From the NCBI GenBank assembly GCA_003184365.1, contig NKYR01000041.1, positions 186,001-250,000 on the forward strand: a DNA stretch of 64,000 nt, read 5' to 3'. The notes beneath the pieces were generated by a model. It saw nothing but the letters and a program-made list of their open reading frames with translations, was not told the DNA's origin and did no database searches. Numbering within the stretch: position 1 is the stretch's first letter; every line of letters starts with the position of its first letter. Positions 10,330 to 21,500 of this stretch are shown here, piece after piece. The stretch comes from Evernia prunastri (lineage: Eukaryota; Ascomycota; Lecanoromycetes; Lecanorales; Parmeliaceae). Made by a program: the position numbers and the translations under genes.

Positions 10330-12147
10330 ATGCCTGTAAAGATACTAAACTCTGACGACCTCACTGCTGAAGGTACAGAAATTCATCCTTATCAACGATT
10401 GCCAAGCGAAGCATGGCTGTCAATACTCCAGCATCCCTGCGATTTCCCGCCCAACGTGTTCGAGTCCGTCTCTCTCAATCTACTTAAGAATCCGAACATA
10501 AATTCCAGTCTGCTCTTTCGAGCGGACGTCCTCTACGACAGCTCGAACAATGAGCTTACGGATGTGCGAGCATCCGAGGATGAAGAGACGCGACTGTCGT
10601 CCTTGCTGCGAAACTACAGTGTCCGAGATGGGGAGCTTCCAGGCTTCGAGGTCAAGAGGACTATCATCCGACGGATGGTCCCCCGGAATCCTCAATTGGA
10701 CAAGCCAATAGCTCAGACATGTCTCCTACTCCAATCGACTACAGGCAGTACGGGCGACCTGAAGCGCTCTCTGGTGATCTACATACCACACGCTGCCAGC
10801 ATCGACGAAGTCCCCTGGTACCACCCAAGAGTACAATCACTGGCTTACATGCATTGCTGGAGTCCAACAGCATCCTCTGAAAACCATCCAGGCACGATCT
10901 CGCTACACTACCGCCTATATCCTTCCGAATCTCTCCCATTACCCCCACGCCTTCTTCGGACCGCTCACCATCTGTTGTCGACGATCCACAAACACGGCCA
11001 GGGCAATTTGACAGGCTACACGAAACGTGTACACCATGACCAGATGGTCTCACAGCAGCGGGTCCAGAACACTTATACGGAGCTCAAGCAGAGGCATGCT
11101 CAGAGACTGTGTGATCGCTGGGTCGAGAAGACGGAGCCGAGCAAGCACGTCTTCGAAGACTTGGGCATCGCAGCTTTTTTGATAGAACTGTGGAAGAATA
11201 TGTACGGTGCAGGAGACGACTCGGTTGGTCAGGACGGAGCTGGCCCGACCAAGAAAGGTGGGGCTTTCCCAGGCTTTGTCGATATCGGGTGTGGCAATGG
11301 GGTGCTCGTCGATACACTGCTGCGGGAAGGATACTCGGGCTGGGGTTTCGATGCACGCAGAAGGAAGACATGGGATACATTTGATGCATCAATTCAGGGT
11401 CAGCTTAAGGAGATGATACTCATTCCGCAACCATTATTCGAACTCCATCATGACTCAATGTACCCCATCTTTGCCAACGGAGGCATCTTATCAGAGAGGC
11501 TCTCTTCTGCAGCCACGGAAGAAATGCCTTTTGGCCATCTCCCAGCCTGGCACAATGGCATTTTCCCTTTGGGGACATTCATCATCTCTAATCACGCCGA
11601 TGAGCTGACCCCTTGGACGCCCCTCCTAGCCTCCATATCCTCCTCCCCTTTCCTCGCCATTCCTTGCTGCTCGCACAATCTCTCTGGTCTTCGTTTTCGC
11701 GCTCCATCTGTCTTCAACAACAATTCTGCAGACGCGCTGGCACCGTCTTACTTTGCTGCCAACATCAACAAATCCAAGTCCATAGCTATCGCCATTGCCT
11801 GCCCAGACAACGATGAGATATTTCGCCAGGGACCAGAGCAAGGCGACCTCAAGGACCTCAATGCCAAGGCTCGAGCAAAGCAGCCCTCGGCTTATTCCAG
11901 CCTCTGCGACTGGGTAGCGCATCTAGCGGCCAGGGTGGGATACAGGGTCGAGCGAGAAATATTGCGGATGCCTAGCACAAGGAACGTCGGGATCGTCGGC
12001 CGAGCTATGATGCCGGAGTTCAACGAAGACACGTTGGATACCAGGCGAGACCGGGTCAGCGAGATTGTAGTTAACGAGAAAGCGGATGGCGCGCAATGGG
12101 TTGACAGGGCCAAAGGCTTGATGAAGGGAAAGGGTTCAGGCCATTGA
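10330..12147 (+). CDS. TRM44: tRNA (uracil-2'-O-)-methyltransferase Trm44
   Basis: S-adenosylmethionine-dependent enzyme that 2'-O-methylates U44 of serine tRNAs in the cytoplasm. A single uninterrupted frame encodes 605 residues from the ATG at 10330; an upstream ATG at 10305 is followed at once by a stop in its own frame. The methyltransferase motif I is GFVDIGCGNGVLVDTLL (about residues 314-330), followed by GYSGWGFDARRR, a family-specific signature. Downstream are FIISNHADELTPWTPLLA, the FLAIPCCSHNLSG block characteristic of Trm44 and a final YRVEREILRMPSTRN segment. The N-terminal 250 residues carry conserved blocks such as LHYRLYP. Length matches fungal Trm44. With TYW3 at 22.6 kb it is the second tRNA-modification gene in the window. 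Confidence 0.93.
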   Translation: MPVKILNSDDLTAEGTEIHPYQRLPSEAWLSILQHPCDFPPNVFESVSLNLLKNPNINSSLLFRADVLYDSSNNELTDVRASEDEETRLSSLLRNYSVRDGELPGFEVKRTIIRRMVPRNPQLDKPIAQTCLLLQSTTGSTGDLKRSLVIYIPHAASIDEVPWYHPRVQSLAYMHCWSPTASSENHPGTISLHYRLYPSESLPLPPRLLRTAHHLLSTIHKHGQGNLTGYTKRVHHDQMVSQQRVQNTYTELKQRHAQRLCDRWVEKTEPSKHVFEDLGIAAFLIELWKNMYGAGDDSVGQDGAGPTKKGGAFPGFVDIGCGNGVLVDTLLREGYSGWGFDARRRKTWDTFDASIQGQLKEMILIPQPLFELHHDSMYPIFANGGILSERLSSAATEEMPFGHLPAWHNGIFPLGTFIISNHADELTPWTPLLASISSSPFLAIPCCSHNLSGLRFRAPSVFNNNSADALAPSYFAANINKSKSIAIAIACPDNDEIFRQGPEQGDLKDLNAKARAKQPSAYSSLCDWVAHLAARVGYRVEREILRMPSTRNVGIVGRAMMPEFNEDTLDTRRDRVSEIVVNEKADGAQWVDRAKGLMKGKGSGH

Positions 12148-12593
12148 CGCCGCTCGAGCGTGCTTCATCCTCTGGAAGCGAACAATTATACATAATTTAT
12201 GGGAGAGCAGGTACGGCAGACTTGCCGAAAGGTAGGATACCCTTAAGCTTCACATCATGACTCTATGACAAACCCTTTTGCGATTAAAGATTCTTGGGCA
12301 CAACCCGCAACGGCTAGCGGTATTTGTCTCACAGGTCTGAAGGTCACGATGCAGAGGTATCAGTAGTAGCGGCTTTTGTCCATTGGTCACTGCCGTAGCA
12401 TTGCTTCTCTAAGTACCGAATCCATCAGAACGATCCCCTCTCCCTGCACTCAGCCTGAAACATCCACCTCTTTGACCGCTGCACCAGCATAAATCAAGGA
12501 AACCCTCGCCTTGTCCTCTCTCCTCTCCCCCCCCCCCCCCCCCCCCCCCCCTCCCAGACTTCAGACCCTCCCTCGTCCGCGGCTGGAGCTTTC
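12148..12593. other. Intergenic with a 25-nt poly-C tract
   Basis: Lies between the convergent ends of TRM44 and the basic-protein gene. Positions 12527-12551 are an uninterrupted run of C, which is a poly-G run on the sense strand of the minus-strand gene and close to its stop codon. Confidence 0.8.
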
Positions 12594-13396
12594 CTATTCC
12601 TCCGCTCCTCCTCCTCCCTCTTCCACCTTCACCCGGACCTCGTCCTCTCCGTCTTCATTTCCGCCGTCCGAGTCGGTCTCTGACCTCGGGACACCGTAGT
12701 CCGCCAGCTCCAGTCCCAACTCGATGACCCTCTGTCTGGCCAGGGCGTCGTTGTCCCTGCTGAGGGAGAGGGGATGATGGGTGTTGGCTGGGCTGTGGTT
12801 GCCTTTGATGATTGTCAGTGGGAGAGAGACTTAAGGGTGTTGAGGTGGGAGGTGGGGATCTCACCCGCGCGATCGGAAGCTGCACTCAAGGTCCCGTCGT
12901 CGTCGTCGTCGGCGGCGGCGGCTGCAGGTCTGCCGTTTGGGTACTGCCTGAAGGCCTCGTCGAGTCGGTGCTTGGCTTCTTGGGCAGCGAGAGTAAGGTC
13001 GGACGCTTTCGCGCGCCTGCTCTTGGGCTTGCCGATGTTGCGTTTGCTGTAGTAGTCCCGGAGCTCGCGGAACGGTTTGCCGAGGATCCGGTCGGCTTGG
13101 AACTCGGCCTGGAGCCAGCGGCGCTTTTCGTGGAGAGCGTGCGGGCTGTCGCCGGTGGCTTTTTCGTAGGCGCGGGCCTGGCGGGCGTAGCGGATGTTTC
13201 GCGCACGGGGGGTCAGGTCGGGTTTCTTGAGGGCGTTGCGTGGCTGGGTTCCGATGCCTTGGGCTTTTGGTTTGGTTTTGCGTGCGACGTTTGTCAGCTG
13301 TTGGTGGCGTTGCTTGGTAGATGCGCGAGGAGCATGTCGGCGGTACAAACGACTGTTTGAGATGGACACTTCGTTGCCGGAGCGAAGCAATGTCAT
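12594..13396 (-). CDS. Hypothetical basic protein, intact copy of a locally duplicated gene
   Basis: Function not recognised. Exon 1 runs 13396-12865 from ATG (MTLLRSGNEVSISNSRLYRR), about 177 residues: a very basic N-half, then the most conserved-looking core (LHEKRRWLQAEF, FRELRDYYSKRNIGKPKS) and a run of Ala and five Asp near the exon end. A clear donor (GTGAGA at 12864) and acceptor (CTCAG at 12760) define a 105-nt intron. The downstream segment 12759-12594 has excellent coding character in one frame (RDNDALARQRVIELGLELAD, acidic tail, stop at 12596), but that frame is one base off the spliced frame. The 3' structure is therefore unsettled: an indel, another splice site, or a different C-terminus. 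A decayed paralogue lies at 18035-18598 on the same strand. The basic character suggests nucleic-acid contact, which is only a guess. Confidence 0.65.
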
Positions 13397-14689
13397 CGTG
13401 AAGATCTGAGGTGGATAGGATGTTTTGTTGTCGTAAATTGTTGGCGTGGACGAAGGAGGAAATTGAAAGGATTTCTTAGCGCAGACGAATGGAAACGTGT
13501 GGAAGGGTTTTCTGCTAAGCGAGGAAGATTGTGCTCTGAAGTGAGTGAAGCAAGAGTGTTGTCGAAAAAGCGCGGAAAGCAACTGAGACGGTGGGTTTTG
13601 TTTCACCTTTTTATTTTATTTTCCAAAGCATTTGGGAGAGATAAAGTCTCGTTCCCAAAGGAAAGCAAGAATACTCGAAGAAGCCTCTGGTTTATCCCAC
13701 TACTGACTCTTCACCTTACCTATTCTTTCTCTGTCTTGCCCACGAAGGCAGATTTGATGTGTTCTTCTTAGCCTGAACGCCAGTCCACCAATTTCGTAAG
13801 TTCTTTTTATTCCTCCCAACTTTCATCACGGCAAAGTGCGATATATATTTGTATCTCGATTTAGCATCAAAATTGTGGACTGAAAAGGCATGCTCATCGC
13901 GTATGAGTGATTGGCCCGCCATCAATAGAATGAGTCTCAGGTCTAAAGTCAGACCAGGGCATTGGATCACGCACAGTTGTCACTAATTCGGCCTAAAAGT
14001 AGAGATATGGCAGGACAATATTAGGAGTGTTCAAACCAACAAAGTATACACTTGTCGTTCATATAGCATCATGTCGCAGCAGAGTCTCGGTGGATGGAGC
14101 ACACAAGGAAGCGCAACAGGAACGTTGATCTCACGATACGAATATTGTTATTTCTTAGAAGGACAAATGGTCCATTCCATTCTCGGCGCTATTGACTTGA
14201 ACGACACAAATCAAAGAGCACTCGAGATGTCCAGTCCAGTACTGTTGCTACATGCGCAGACAGGTACGGCCATCATTTGGCATGAGTGGAACTGGGATCG
14301 AAAGCAGCTACCATAGGTTTGATGTGATTCTGAAGCAGTGTGGTCGCATTTGAAGCCCGTCAAAGAAGTGTGGGATGGGATGTCGTCGGAAACGCCTCCT
14401 CAGCCCTATCGCTCGTACATACTCAGAATCCTCCCGAAGCAGAAAAGTATTGGCGACACAAATTCGGAACATGGTCATGAGCCCGAAAATGGGCTGTCCA
14501 TTGCAGTATTTTGGATATTCATTGAGCGAATCTCTTAAAATCAAGCATCATATTCTTCCATCCCTTATGGAGTTGGCCTAAGTGGACTATCTACTACGAG
14601 TATGTGTTAGGCCACTAAACGTCCAACAACGCCGCCATGCAACGATATGTCCGATCGCTGAAACTAGCTGGGTGACTGTCTGCGGGACT
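13397..14689. other. Gene-poor stretch
   Basis: Several short frames (for example 14071-14316 plus, 14308-14544 minus) lack domains, splice signals or codon bias. I see no supported gene. Confidence 0.5.
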
Positions 14690-16971
14690 TTATGCTGTAA
14701 TTGGAAATGCGCCAGGTATTCTCCAAGTTATTTTACGTTGCTCATTTTCTCCTAGGTCCAAAACTGTTGTTCCTACCGTCGCGGTCTCTGTTACCTTTGT
14801 CTTGAGTTGCGACGGGGCAAGACTTGTAACAAATTCTTCCCAAGCTTCATGCATGCCAACCTCACGATCAGTCATCACGATTCTGCTTTCTATGTATTCC
14901 CCTGGTGTCTTCCCGTGGTCATCCTTCAGCTTCGTATCCAGACCCTTCATCTGTGCGGCGGTCATGACCTTGAAAAACTCTGTGCTTCCGGTCTTCGCAG
15001 CACAGTGCGCGAGATTGCGACCATAACACTCGAGCACAGTGTAGTCTGCGCCGTACGCTAAGAGCATTCTCAGTATATCCGGCCGATCACAGTGTGCGGC
15101 AAAGTGAATTGCGCTATCACGGGACGACTTGTTGGCTCCATTAACGTTAGCGCCAAGCTCGAGAAGGCGTTTTGCCACCGCTGTCTGGCCCCTGTGGATA
15201 GCATTGAGTAGTGGCGTCTCATCATCAATGTCTCTGATATCGACATCAAAGCCGGTGGATGCAAACACATCAATCGCATTTGGACAGCCATTCTCGAGGA
15301 CATGTTCATGAACGCTGGATCGATGATAATTTTTAGGATTGATATTCATTTTGGCGTCATGAGCGAGAAGCAACTGACAAGCGGCGGGACCACGTACGAA
15401 ATCCAAAGGGGTAAAATCTCGCAGGTCTCTCACGTTCGGATCTGCACCATACGAGAGGAGTATTCGGACATGCTCAACATTGTCGCGAAAAACGGCCCAA
15501 AACAGACAAGTCCTGCCAAGAGAGTCGGGAACATTGAGAGTGTCTGTAGTTGCATCGAGGACAACCTGAAGCTCTCTCATGTCAAAGCCGAGGACGATTT
15601 TGTGGAGTGTCATAAAACCGAACTCGTCGAAAGAATCGTCGCCTTTAAGTATGCGGCGTATGATCGCGTCGTTATCGCTATACATTCCACCAAAGGAACG
15701 TTTTAGGAAACGCTCGCTAGCAGTACCCCCGAGATTGTCGGGCTGACTGACATCGGTACCTTGATCAAGAAGAAATACTGCCAGCTCTGTGCTTCTATGC
15801 TTGGATGCGTGGACCAGTGCGTTACGGCCTGCCGGGTCTATGTCGTGCGGTGACGCTGCTCTATCCGCGAACATCTTCTGTACGGCTTTGAGATCGCCAT
15901 AGATTGAATATCTCCACAATAGATGAGTCCAGGGTAAGACACGTGCAACGCGTAATAGAAGTTCCGGACCACCAAGAAATCCATCTCCAGAACCACAGAT
16001 ATATATCTTTGCACGATATAATCTGGGAATCGATAGAACACTGCAACACCCGTATGTCCCGAGCAATTGCACCGAACTTCTAGCTTCTTCTGAGAACGCC
16101 AGTAGATACTGAATTCACCCAAAACCGAGTTCAGTAGCCGTGGTGAGTTGATGTTTCGATTTACATGGCAAGAGCAACAGCATCCAGGTCGACAATCAAA
16201 TCGTTTTCTCAATCCAGGATACTTGCGTTCTGATACGATCCCCTGCTTAGCCGGCGATTCGACCGTATCTTGGGGCTGTGTGTGAGTATCAGCATCGGCC
16301 CTGTGCCAATTTTCAACTTGTTCCGATAGCTTAGCACTGTCTTTGTTCTCGAGAGAGCGGGCCTGGTCGGCTTCCGAAGGAGGGTTTCCCGCTTTGTCAA
16401 GATACAAAAGCAGTCTCTCCGAGTAAGATTCCTGAGACTTGAGTGAATTGTTCAACGAATCGCCGAATTGCCTATTGCTTGTCCTATGGAAGACCGGGTC
16501 AGCTAAAACAAGAGCACTTGCAGACGTGTGCTCGTAGGATATTCAGGCTTCTTACGCAATCGCAAGACAGAGGTGCAGAGAAATCTCCTGTACTGACGCC
16601 CTGAGCTGATCTTCAAGATTTACAAGCCTAGTCTTGTATCGAAAGATTGTGGTTCGGGCCTTGTTCGCGTCACTGAGCTTTTTGATACCAAAGACAGACG
16701 ATGTCAGGATTTGGTTGACACTCGCTACCCGGGACGCGGTGAGAGACATACATTCCGCAAGTCCGCTATCAATCGGAAAGAAGGAATTGCTCTTTGCGAA
16801 GTCTTCAACGCTTGCTAAAAGCTTTGCAAGCCGTTCCATCTCAACCCGAATCCTCGCAACTTCCGGCGGTGCATTGTAGCAGGATTTCAACTTAGCCAAA
16901 GCATTATTGCCAACCCCAAGAAGTTGCGCTAACGTTACGACACTGGCCGTAAGGCCAATTACCTCCGCCAT
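14690..16971 (-). CDS. PigL_N-domain ankyrin-repeat protein with an apparent frameshift
   Basis: The N-terminus (MAEVIGLTASVVTLAQLL) matches the helical 'N-terminal domain of STAND proteins' (PigL_N, formerly named for azaphilone cluster protein L) found on fungal NLR-like and ankyrin proteins. Exon 1 is 16971-16556; a 72-nt intron with a GTAAGA donor joins exon 2 at 16483 in frame. Exon 2 carries a cysteine-rich block (CRPGCCCSCH, then VRCNCSGH) and FYRFPDYIVQRYISVVLEMD. Near 15972 the reading frame must shift by one base: upstream coding is in one frame, while downstream GGPELLLRVARVLPW and about eight ankyrin-type repeats to the stop at 14690 are in another. There is no room for an intron at the join. 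This is either a one-base deletion in a short G run that inactivates the gene, or a sequence error. Such proteins are suspected of roles in non-self recognition; that is inference here. Confidence 0.75.
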
Positions 16972-18034
16972 CAAACTCTCGACAAGTGTGAGAAGGAAAT
17001 CTCCAAGGTAAAAGGAGAGCTAGCACGAGGTTTTGTGCGCCGAGTTCCAGGCAAGGCTGGGGTTGGGTACGTCAAGGCTACGTCGGTCAAGGCTACATGA
17101 CGTCGCGTGACAAAAGAGCGAAATTAGGGTCCTCAGCCCGATCATTTAGGCACCCATGCTTGATTTACAATTAACTGCGAGCTCCTTTTTGACTGGACGG
17201 TAGATCTGGTGTTACTCCCCGCCCCGGCATCAGCCCCGTGATGCGCTTCACGGATTCGCCGCATAGCTCAGCCTCGCATTGCAACATCACCACGTACAAT
17301 AACTTCCACTCCCTTTTCTTTGTAAGACTAGTCTGTTCATCACTCTGTGTCAGAAGGTCTGCGCGAATCCAGGATGTACTTCGACTACTCTACTTCTTCC
17401 GCTGCCAAGCAACGACGCTCGAGAGACCATGTTTTCAATCCTACATCTATAGGGCGTCTGTGGGGAGTATGGCCTATCACAAGATCAGCAAGTGAAGAGG
17501 AATGAACATTCAGCTGGCAAGTACCTTGTACTAAAGATGACGACCTGGAACGATGCGACTTCCTCCGCATGTCGGCTCTCTCCCAGGGAAACATTCGGAC
17601 GTAGCATGACTATCTACTCCGAGCATGGAAAAGGTCTGCATATGCTGTAATGAAACTTCCACGGCCGCCATCCGCCGTCCGCCGTCCGTCTTCCGCGTAG
17701 AGTACTGTTTGGGTCTTGGTTCTTGATATCAAATCTTGCTACACCTAGTGCTTGTACCCTCAGTCCATATGCTTGCTTTTTCGAAAATCACATTTACAGC
17801 GTAAGTCAATAAAAAATGGAAGCTTGTTTTGTATTGCCTTTGGATTGTCACCGCATCCTATCTGCTTTGGTTGTGCCATCCCCCTGGTATTATGTAGCTG
17901 CTATGTGATTTGGAACCTGTACCCTTTTCTCTTTCCAAGATCCTAGAATGCGTAGAAATACCAGCGCCAAAGCAGGAGGCTGCCCTTGCCTCGGCACCTT
18001 GAGTGTTGAGGATCAGCTTCCGCCAGAGCAACCG
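16972..18034. other. Intergenic upstream of the ankyrin gene
   Basis: No gene supported. Short direct repeats of GTCAAGGCTAC occur at about 17070-17097 followed by TGACGTCG, a CRE-like site that could belong to the divergent upstream region of the ankyrin gene. A (CCGCCGTC)n-like stretch lies near 17670. Confidence 0.45.
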
Positions 18035-18598
18035 TGATCGGAAGCATCACTCAAGGTCCCATCCTCATCGTCCGCCGAAGGCCCAATAGTGATGTCCTTT
18101 CTGAAGACCTCCTCTAGTCGCTGCTTAGCTTCTTTGGCGGCCTCGCCGATACTCTGAGCTATTTGCTGTTGCAGCTCGATCTTCCCCATGTTCCTCTTGC
18201 TGTAGAGGTCATGGAGCTCTCATGTAACTTTGCCATCGAGACGACTATCGTCGAACTCGGTTTGGACCCAACGACGCTTTTCGCGGAGGGTGTCCGCGCT
18301 GTCACAGGTGGCGAGCTCATTTGCTCGCGCCCGTTGCTCGAAGCGGAGGCTCTGAGTACGAGCGACGATGTCGTTCCTACTCGGACGCGTTGCTGGCCGT
18401 CTACCGGCGCGGCTTGCTTTCGGCGCGGACTTTGGCCCAGATTTCCTCGTCTGCGTGAGGTTGGGCTTGCCCAGCGCGCGGCGGGCACTTCGTCGGTTGA
18501 CGGGGTTGACACTCAGTCCAACCCGAGTCCGCTTTACTGGTGCTTGATCCTGACGGCCGTAGACACCCCCTCTTGACGACAGGCTTGCTAAGAGGCAT
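18035..18598 (-). pseudogene. Decayed paralogue of the basic-protein gene at 12594-13396
   Basis: Reading the minus strand in one frame from about 18537 to 18035 gives a protein parallel to the intact gene along nearly its whole first exon: VGLSVNPVNRRSARR against VSISNSRLYRRHAPR, LREKRRWVQTEF against LHEKRRWLQAEF, LHDLYSKRNMGK against LRDYYSKRNIGK, and DDEDGTLSDASD against DDDDGTLSAASD. A TGA stop at 18222-18220 interrupts the frame just before LHDLYSKRN, where the intact copy has an arginine codon. The beginning of the frame does not connect to the ATG at 18598 without a one-base shift, and no second exon is seen. The copy lies 5 kb from its parent in the same orientation, so a dispersed or formerly tandem duplication followed by decay is likely. 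Confidence 0.8.
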
Positions 18599-21500
18599 GG
18601 CAGGCAGGAAGGTAATCAAGACGTGAGTGGGGTGAAGGATCGGCTGCAAGATGGCATGCAGCAGATGTGGTCGTAAAGCTCACAACGACGAGTATTGAGT
18701 GTCCCGTCGTTGATCTGATGACGCTGCGAACATCCAGGGGGGCCAGAATATTATATATGATGATTTATATAATGCCATAGAATAACGATATGGCAGAGAC
18801 AAGGGATTTTAGAGACGGGACATGACTATAGAAGAATCGTAGAGAGGTGGTGGATAAGAAGGAGGAATGCGGGAGAATTTTCAGAGCCTTAAATCCTTGA
18901 GAAGGATTATAATTCATTTGCAAAGAACCTGTGAGTGAATAGTATTGCAGAATCAAGATTCATTGATCAATAGATTCACTGAGTAAGAGATTCACTTAGC
19001 AAGGGATTCACTGAGTAAAATTGAAGCAGTCAGCAAGGAGAGAGTGATCGTCTAGCCTCCCAGTGCTCAATAGTGACCAGAAATCGAAGATATTTTACGC
19101 AGGATTGAGCCTGACCGCCGATCGCTAGTGCATGTAGCAATTCTGGCTATCTCTCTGACTCAACCCTTCAGGCCGATCCTACGTTTACCAAGTCCTGCAA
19201 ACGAAGATCAATATTGTTTTCTTTCCGCTCCCCCATGCAAGCGACAAGAATACATCATCGTTGCTCTCAGAGATCGAGTCGCTTCCAAAACGACAGCAAT
19301 TCATTCTTCACCGACGCTTAAATGAAGTTTCGGCTGAAGGAAAAGGCCGTCGCAAAGCCTTAATGAATACATCTAGGAGTAGAATGATAGCAATCGGGTT
19401 TGATGTATGTGCACATGAGAAATGAATTGCTCATGCAGACAAGTGGACATGTCCCCACAAAAGACGCCGTAGGGTTCTCCAACCTTTATACCCCTGAATC
19501 TTCCTCTGACATTCGTCAAAGAGAATACAAGAATTGACGGCACCGGTGTCGAAGGAAAGCAAGACATGGCGCAAGAAGCAAAGCGAGGTAACTTTCTTTC
19601 CAGTAGACATAGTACGACCATGAACTTTATCAGAGAGTTGCAGCAGGTAGTTGTTGCATTGACGTGGAGTGGACATAAGAAGGATCGATCTCATATATTG
19701 ATGAAGTCGCAACTGTCAAGATTGTTACGTTCAGTTGTATAATTCAAGACACTTCTTCTCCCAGTTCATTACGCGAATTAATGAGGATCGGTGGTAAATA
19801 TCATACGATTGATGAAGACGAAGAATAGAAAAGCTCACACAGACCTTCCGACCACAGGCACCGCTTCTTGGCGTTGGTCTTTGCCAAAATTAGATTCGTC
19901 TCCCTTGGCATTTCAACGACATCTCATCCCACTCTCCCATCGTAGGCATGAAAGCGACCATGAGGCTTCATATACCACAAAGTATTGACAAGGCTTTTTG
20001 CGTGTCAGAGGATCTTCCATCCTGGAGTGCAAAAATTAGATATCTGTTCCCTTTGTCACGAAAAGAATCGGACTCAAAGCCTTCATTGCTTGATGACTCG
20101 AAGAGATCCTATGACATTTCTTTATGGAGAGCCGGCCATTTACTCTCCTCCCAGTCTGGTTGAATGGTAGTCTTATGTACCCTCCATTCTCTGTTTGATC
20201 CGTGAAGGCTTGTTGCGGAATGATACCTTCGATTTGTTTGAGCCGTGAACGGAACTATGCTTCTGTCGACTCTCTGTCCTTGGTATGGTACAGCAGTGTA
20301 GCTTTCCTGCTTTGCTGCAAATTTTGCGTGCGATACAATGTCCATCTCAATCACGCCTCAGACCACGACCACACCCACACTACGATCGGCACTTGATTTC
20401 CTGTTTATGAGATGATCCTAATTGTGCGGCCTACCTGCTGTTCTCGCTGTAGTTTTACATCTGGGTATGGACCTTTGTTCCCAAGTGTGAGGCCTGCAAG
20501 CAAGAAAAATGCCAAGACTAGGTAGAAAATAAGGGGCAGACGCTTCGCTTGCGCTTGAGATAAGGTCAACAACACATCTTTTCCACCTTCTAGGGGAGAC
20601 CAGAGACAAGGACACGGAACATACAAAGAACGATAGAATGGGAAGCCAGAAGCTTGCTTCTACAAGGATTTCTGATTTTTTGGCATTTTTTTGAAGGAGA
20701 AATAAACAGTCTCGGAGGCTCAGGCAAAGAAAAAAGAACAAAGCAAAAAAAAAGTGACCTCAGGCCGGATCGAACCAAAAAGATAACTCCCCGAGGTTAT
20801 CTTTGGGACTGGTTAACCCTCCACAACACCAATATACAGAACATAATGAGGTGTAGAAGAACTCTACTCGTCATAGTGGCTGTAGGGATCGATGCTGTGG
20901 TCCACAACTTGTGATCGGACATCCGCGACATGGCGCCCTATCGAGGATGCAGCCAAGCTTAAAGCAATCAGCGAAATGGGAGAACTGTCACCAATAGACA
21001 CCGAAGCATACTAAAGGTGAGAGCCTGCCATAACGGCGACACCATCCACCCGGCGAAAATATTTTTTCTATTTCAATATTTATTCAATGAATAATGCATG
21101 ACTGAGCCCACACACTACGTTTCGTTCCATTTCCACCAACACTCTCTTACCCTTCCAGCCAACTACAACCCTCCGCACATACAACTGTTTTTCCTTGAAA
21201 CCTCCTTTCCCCTACACACGCTACAATTGCTTACAATCCTCTACCTTATGTCCATTCGTCCATTGAATGCTTCCGACATGACATCCCGAGAAGATAACTA
21301 GACAGGTAGACGGTGGGGACACACCAAGCGGTTCACGAGCTACAACACCTATCTGTACGTTCTGTAAGGGTTACCTGAGCGCTTGTCACTAGATAGCTTC
21401 ATTCCCTTTCATGAATGTTCTGTATCCCCCACAGCGATGGAAACTAGCATATAAGTCTCCTTGTGAACCAGCTACGCAATTTTATCATGCCCAGCACGGC

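Noticed and set aside
12886..13206. Ser/Thr/Pro-rich minus-strand frame
   Set aside because: Out-of-frame shadow of the basic-protein gene; the related shadow at 18159-18512 is explained by the pseudogene in its true frame.
20745..20870. Second B-box-like motif with a downstream T run and an adjacent hairpin
   Set aside because: The T-loop is one base short, the best acceptor pairing is far upstream and the D-arm is absent; no tRNA fold is possible.
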